Assembly (NCBI GenBank): GCA_963169475.1
Contig: CAUJFT010000239.1
Coordinates: 1-7,400 of the forward strand
Reading direction: 5' to 3'
Source of the DNA: Bacteroidota bacterium
GTDB lineage: Bacteria > Bacteroidota > Bacteroidia > J057
DNA length: 7,400 bases
Made by a program: the position numbers and the translations under genes. The notes below the pieces were generated by a model. It ran no database searches and was not told where the DNA came from. It was given only the letters and a program-made list of their open reading frames with translations. Position 1 is the first letter of the stretch. Every line of letters begins with the position of its first letter. Below, one piece after another: positions 5,328-7,400 of this stretch.

Positions 5328-7400
5328 TTATTCCTTTATAGCCCTTAGCGTTATTTCTCCTTTTGAGAACGATACCTTAACAAAATATACCCCCGCAGGT
5401 TGGCTATGCAAATCTATGGGAACAAGGTCGTTAAAATATCCGGCAGCAGGAATCGTAAGCACTTCTCGTCCTAAAGCATCTTGAATTTTAATTACTGCGG
5501 TTTGATTATGTTTTAGGTTCATTTGTAGAGAAAAATGCCCCTGATTAGGATTAGGAATAATGCTTAATGTTCCTATCTCCTCCATAGAAGATTGGACAGA
5601 AGTAGTATTTACTACCAAAATATTCAGCGTATCGGTATCCTGACAATTATATTCATCAACCGCATTCATCAGAACGATATAATTTCCCACAGCAGTATAG
5701 GTGTGATTGGGATTTTGTATTGCACTTGCTCCTCCGTCTCCAAATGTCCAACTCCACGAAGAAGCAGTAGAGGCGGTAAAGTTTACTGCTCCGGAAACCG
5801 CAAGGTCTACTTGGGTGGCACTCGCCGAAATCGTTGTATTAAGCCCTTGTCCAACCGTTACCGTGGCGGGTGACTTGCCGCAAGGATTGGAAGATTCTAC
5901 TTCCCATTTAAAGAAATAATAATAAAAATCAAGCGGATTAGTAGCACTTGACCCGTTTATAGACACCACACCGGGTACAGTATAAGGATAAGCAACTCCT
6001 CCATTATTACGGAACATATCACTTAGGCCCGAAACCCCAAGGCGTAAATCATTTCCTACTGGTACATTAAGGTCAAGTACTACCGTTTGTAGTCCAAGTG
6101 GAATATTTACGACAACTTCATCTAACACCGCATTAGAAGCATCTCTAACCTGAATCGTCCTTTGTCCGGCTGAATAGGCATATACTTGCACTTGTTTCAG
6201 TTTAAATGGAGAAAAAGCATCAAAAACCAGATAATGCGAATCGTTGGTATGGTTTCCACCGCCTCCGGTAGTGTCTAGCTTTCCGGTTACTGCGGTTTGT
6301 ATAAAATCTGCATAGTAGGTAGCGTCTGCCGTAAGTATTGGAGTTGTAAAATTATTTCCTGTACCTATAGAAATGGTAGCAGTAGGGGCATCATACCAAT
6401 ATATAGTACCCTGACCCGAAGGAGGAGTTGCCGATAAGGTTGCGGTGGATCCGGTGCAAATATTAGCATTGGTAACCGATACCGGCTGGTCATTCAGAAC
6501 TATAAAGTCTATAGCCAAGACGTTATCTATGGGCTTATTATCAAATAACCCATTCACATACCTTACCTCAACCGTAAGGGTTAAATTTCCGGGAGCAACC
6601 GTAAGGGATTGAAGCGGAATCGTTACTTGATTAGTAGGCAAAAGGACACCCGTCCATACCAAGCTATCAGTAGCACCAGTATTTAGGGAATAATGAATAT
6701 TCATCGAAGTAATGATAGAGTCTCCATTATTTTTAATTAAGATAGAAGGGGTAAGGGTGGTATTACATGTGGTGAGAGGTACATTCCCTACACTGATAAC
6801 GCCTGCATTATAATTGTTAGAAGGAACGTAAGGCACAAATCCTTGCTGGATTAGGTAATTATAGGCAGCTTCCAGATTAATGATACCCATACCATAGGCG
6901 TTATCCTCTCCTGCTGTACCCAAATCTGTACAAGAATAATATAGGGCCAGCTTGGCTTCTGTTCCAGTAATGGCAGGAAAGGCTTCGCGCAATAATAAGA
7001 TAGCACCCGCAACATGAGGAGCAGCCATAGAGGTTCCCGTAAAGTTGGCATAGGCAGCACCCGGAACACAAGAACGAACATCAGTACCCGGAGCAGATAC
7101 TTCTGGCTTAATCAATAATGAACCCGTCCCTCCACAAATCGAAGGACCTCGGCTACTAGAAGAATTAATAGGCAATGCGGGTAGATTTCCATTAAGGTTT
7201 CCTACAGAAAAAACATTTACCAAGGAAGTAGAAATATTTTTGGGGGGAGTAATCGTAGAGGCTGCTGACCCATTATTTCCCGCAGAAAAAACTACTGCTA
7301 CTCCGGCTGCTTCACACGCATCTAACACTTGTTTATAAGCATTGGTTGCCAGACATTCATCAGTTACATCGGGGTCGTACCATGAATTATTAATAGCTCC
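5328..7400 (-). CDS. Secreted subtilisin-like serine protease (S8 family) with T9SS sorting domain, 5' end outside the window
   Basis: The reading frame is open to the window edge, so the gene is partial: 690 residues are visible (numbered here from 7400) and the signal peptide and the catalytic Asp and His lie outside. The visible start, GAINNSWYD, leads to the oxyanion-hole Asn42 in FSAGNNG, the SAPGTD strand (about 102-107) and the catalytic Ser124 in GTSMAAPHVAGA. The protease domain ends near 185. Then follow a CARDB-like beta-sandwich (about 205-300), a Bacteroidota Ig-like domain (about 303-368, with CTGSTATLSA and ATYYADF), a 130-residue beta-rich module (about 374-504), a PKD domain (about 525-598, with WTFGDGG and NHTYTAVGNYIV), and a type A T9SS sorting domain (about 607-690, with IIPNPNQGHFSL, DALGREV and QPAGVYFVKV). 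The protein is expected to cross the inner membrane by Sec and the outer membrane by the T9SS, with the last domain cleaved. It probably degrades extracellular protein; substrate is unknown. A GTG at 7328 could be taken as a start but lies inside the protease domain. A strong terminator follows the stop. Confidence 0.95.
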   Translation of the reverse strand, partial: GAINNSWYDPDVTDECLATNAYKQVLDACEAAGVAVVFSAGNNGSAASTITPPKNISTSLVNVFSVGNLNGNLPALPINSSSSRGPSICGGTGSLLIKPEVSAPGTDVRSCVPGAAYANFTGTSMAAPHVAGAILLLREAFPAITGTEAKLALYYSCTDLGTAGEDNAYGMGIINLEAAYNYLIQQGFVPYVPSNNYNAGVISVGNVPLTTCNTTLTPSILIKNNGDSIITSMNIHYSLNTGATDSLVWTGVLLPTNQVTIPLQSLTVAPGNLTLTVEVRYVNGLFDNKPIDNVLAIDFIVLNDQPVSVTNANICTGSTATLSATPPSGQGTIYWYDAPTATISIGTGNNFTTPILTADATYYADFIQTAVTGKLDTTGGGGNHTNDSHYLVFDAFSPFKLKQVQVYAYSAGQRTIQVRDASNAVLDEVVVNIPLGLQTVVLDLNVPVGNDLRLGVSGLSDMFRNNGGVAYPYTVPGVVSINGSSATNPLDFYYYFFKWEVESSNPCGKSPATVTVGQGLNTTISASATQVDLAVSGAVNFTASTASSWSWTFGDGGASAIQNPNHTYTAVGNYIVLMNAVDEYNCQDTDTLNILVVNTTSVQSSMEEIGTLSIIPNPNQGHFSLQMNLKHNQTAVIKIQDALGREVLTIPAAGYFNDLVPIDLHSQPAGVYFVKVSFSKGEITLRAIKE

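Noticed and set aside
5592..7081. Alternative frames overlapping the protease gene
   Set aside because: The main frame shows consecutive recognisable domains throughout, so overlapping frames are not supported.
5328..7328. Complete 666-residue protein starting at a GTG at 7328
   Set aside because: The frame stays open to the window edge and the upstream residues (GAINNSWYD) continue the subtilase fold. The GTG is an internal Val codon, so the gene is partial.

Overview
The window looks like ordinary chromosomal sequence from a member of the Bacteroidota, probably a free-living type with a type IX secretion system (T9SS). Evidence: the subtilase at the right edge ends in a T9SS type A sorting domain and carries PKD and Ig-like modules typical of this phylum; upstream regions contain the Bacteroidota -7 motif TAnnTTTG and mostly lack Shine-Dalgarno sites; intergenic DNA is very AT-rich; and the proteins read like Bacteroidota family members. 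No genus can be named from the sequence alone.

Layout, left to right. A small predicted lipoprotein of unknown function (minus, 53-589) lies downstream of S-adenosylhomocysteine hydrolase, ahcY (minus, 711-2036), with a hairpin terminator between them. A 575-bp non-coding region (2037-2611) separates ahcY from the divergent cystathionine beta-synthase gene (plus, 2618-3985), the only plus-strand gene. This gap is mostly extremely AT-rich, with a GC-richer island (about 2362-2505) that resembles a dispersed repeat or decayed sequence, and a good promoter candidate just before cbs. A perfect 16-bp hairpin (4009-4043) separates cbs from the convergent exbB-exbD pair (minus, 5129 to 4067), an inner-membrane proton-channel energiser. 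A further strong terminator (5264-5305) ends the right-most gene, a large secreted subtilisin-like protease (minus, 5328-7400) whose N-terminus lies outside the window.

How the genes relate. AhcY and Cbs are consecutive steps of sulfur amino-acid metabolism: AhcY splits S-adenosylhomocysteine into adenosine and homocysteine, and Cbs condenses homocysteine with serine. Their divergent arrangement suggests linked metabolism, but not necessarily shared control. ExbB/ExbD would convert proton-motive force into work on the cell envelope, with a TonB-like partner encoded elsewhere. The protease is probably exported by Sec and then by the T9SS. No defence system, mobile element with a transposase, CRISPR array or RNA gene was seen, and I found no convincing undescribed multi-gene system. 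The points most worth a second look are the intergenic island, the unusual active-site loops of Cbs, the uncharacterised lipoprotein, and an unassigned beta-rich module inside the protease.
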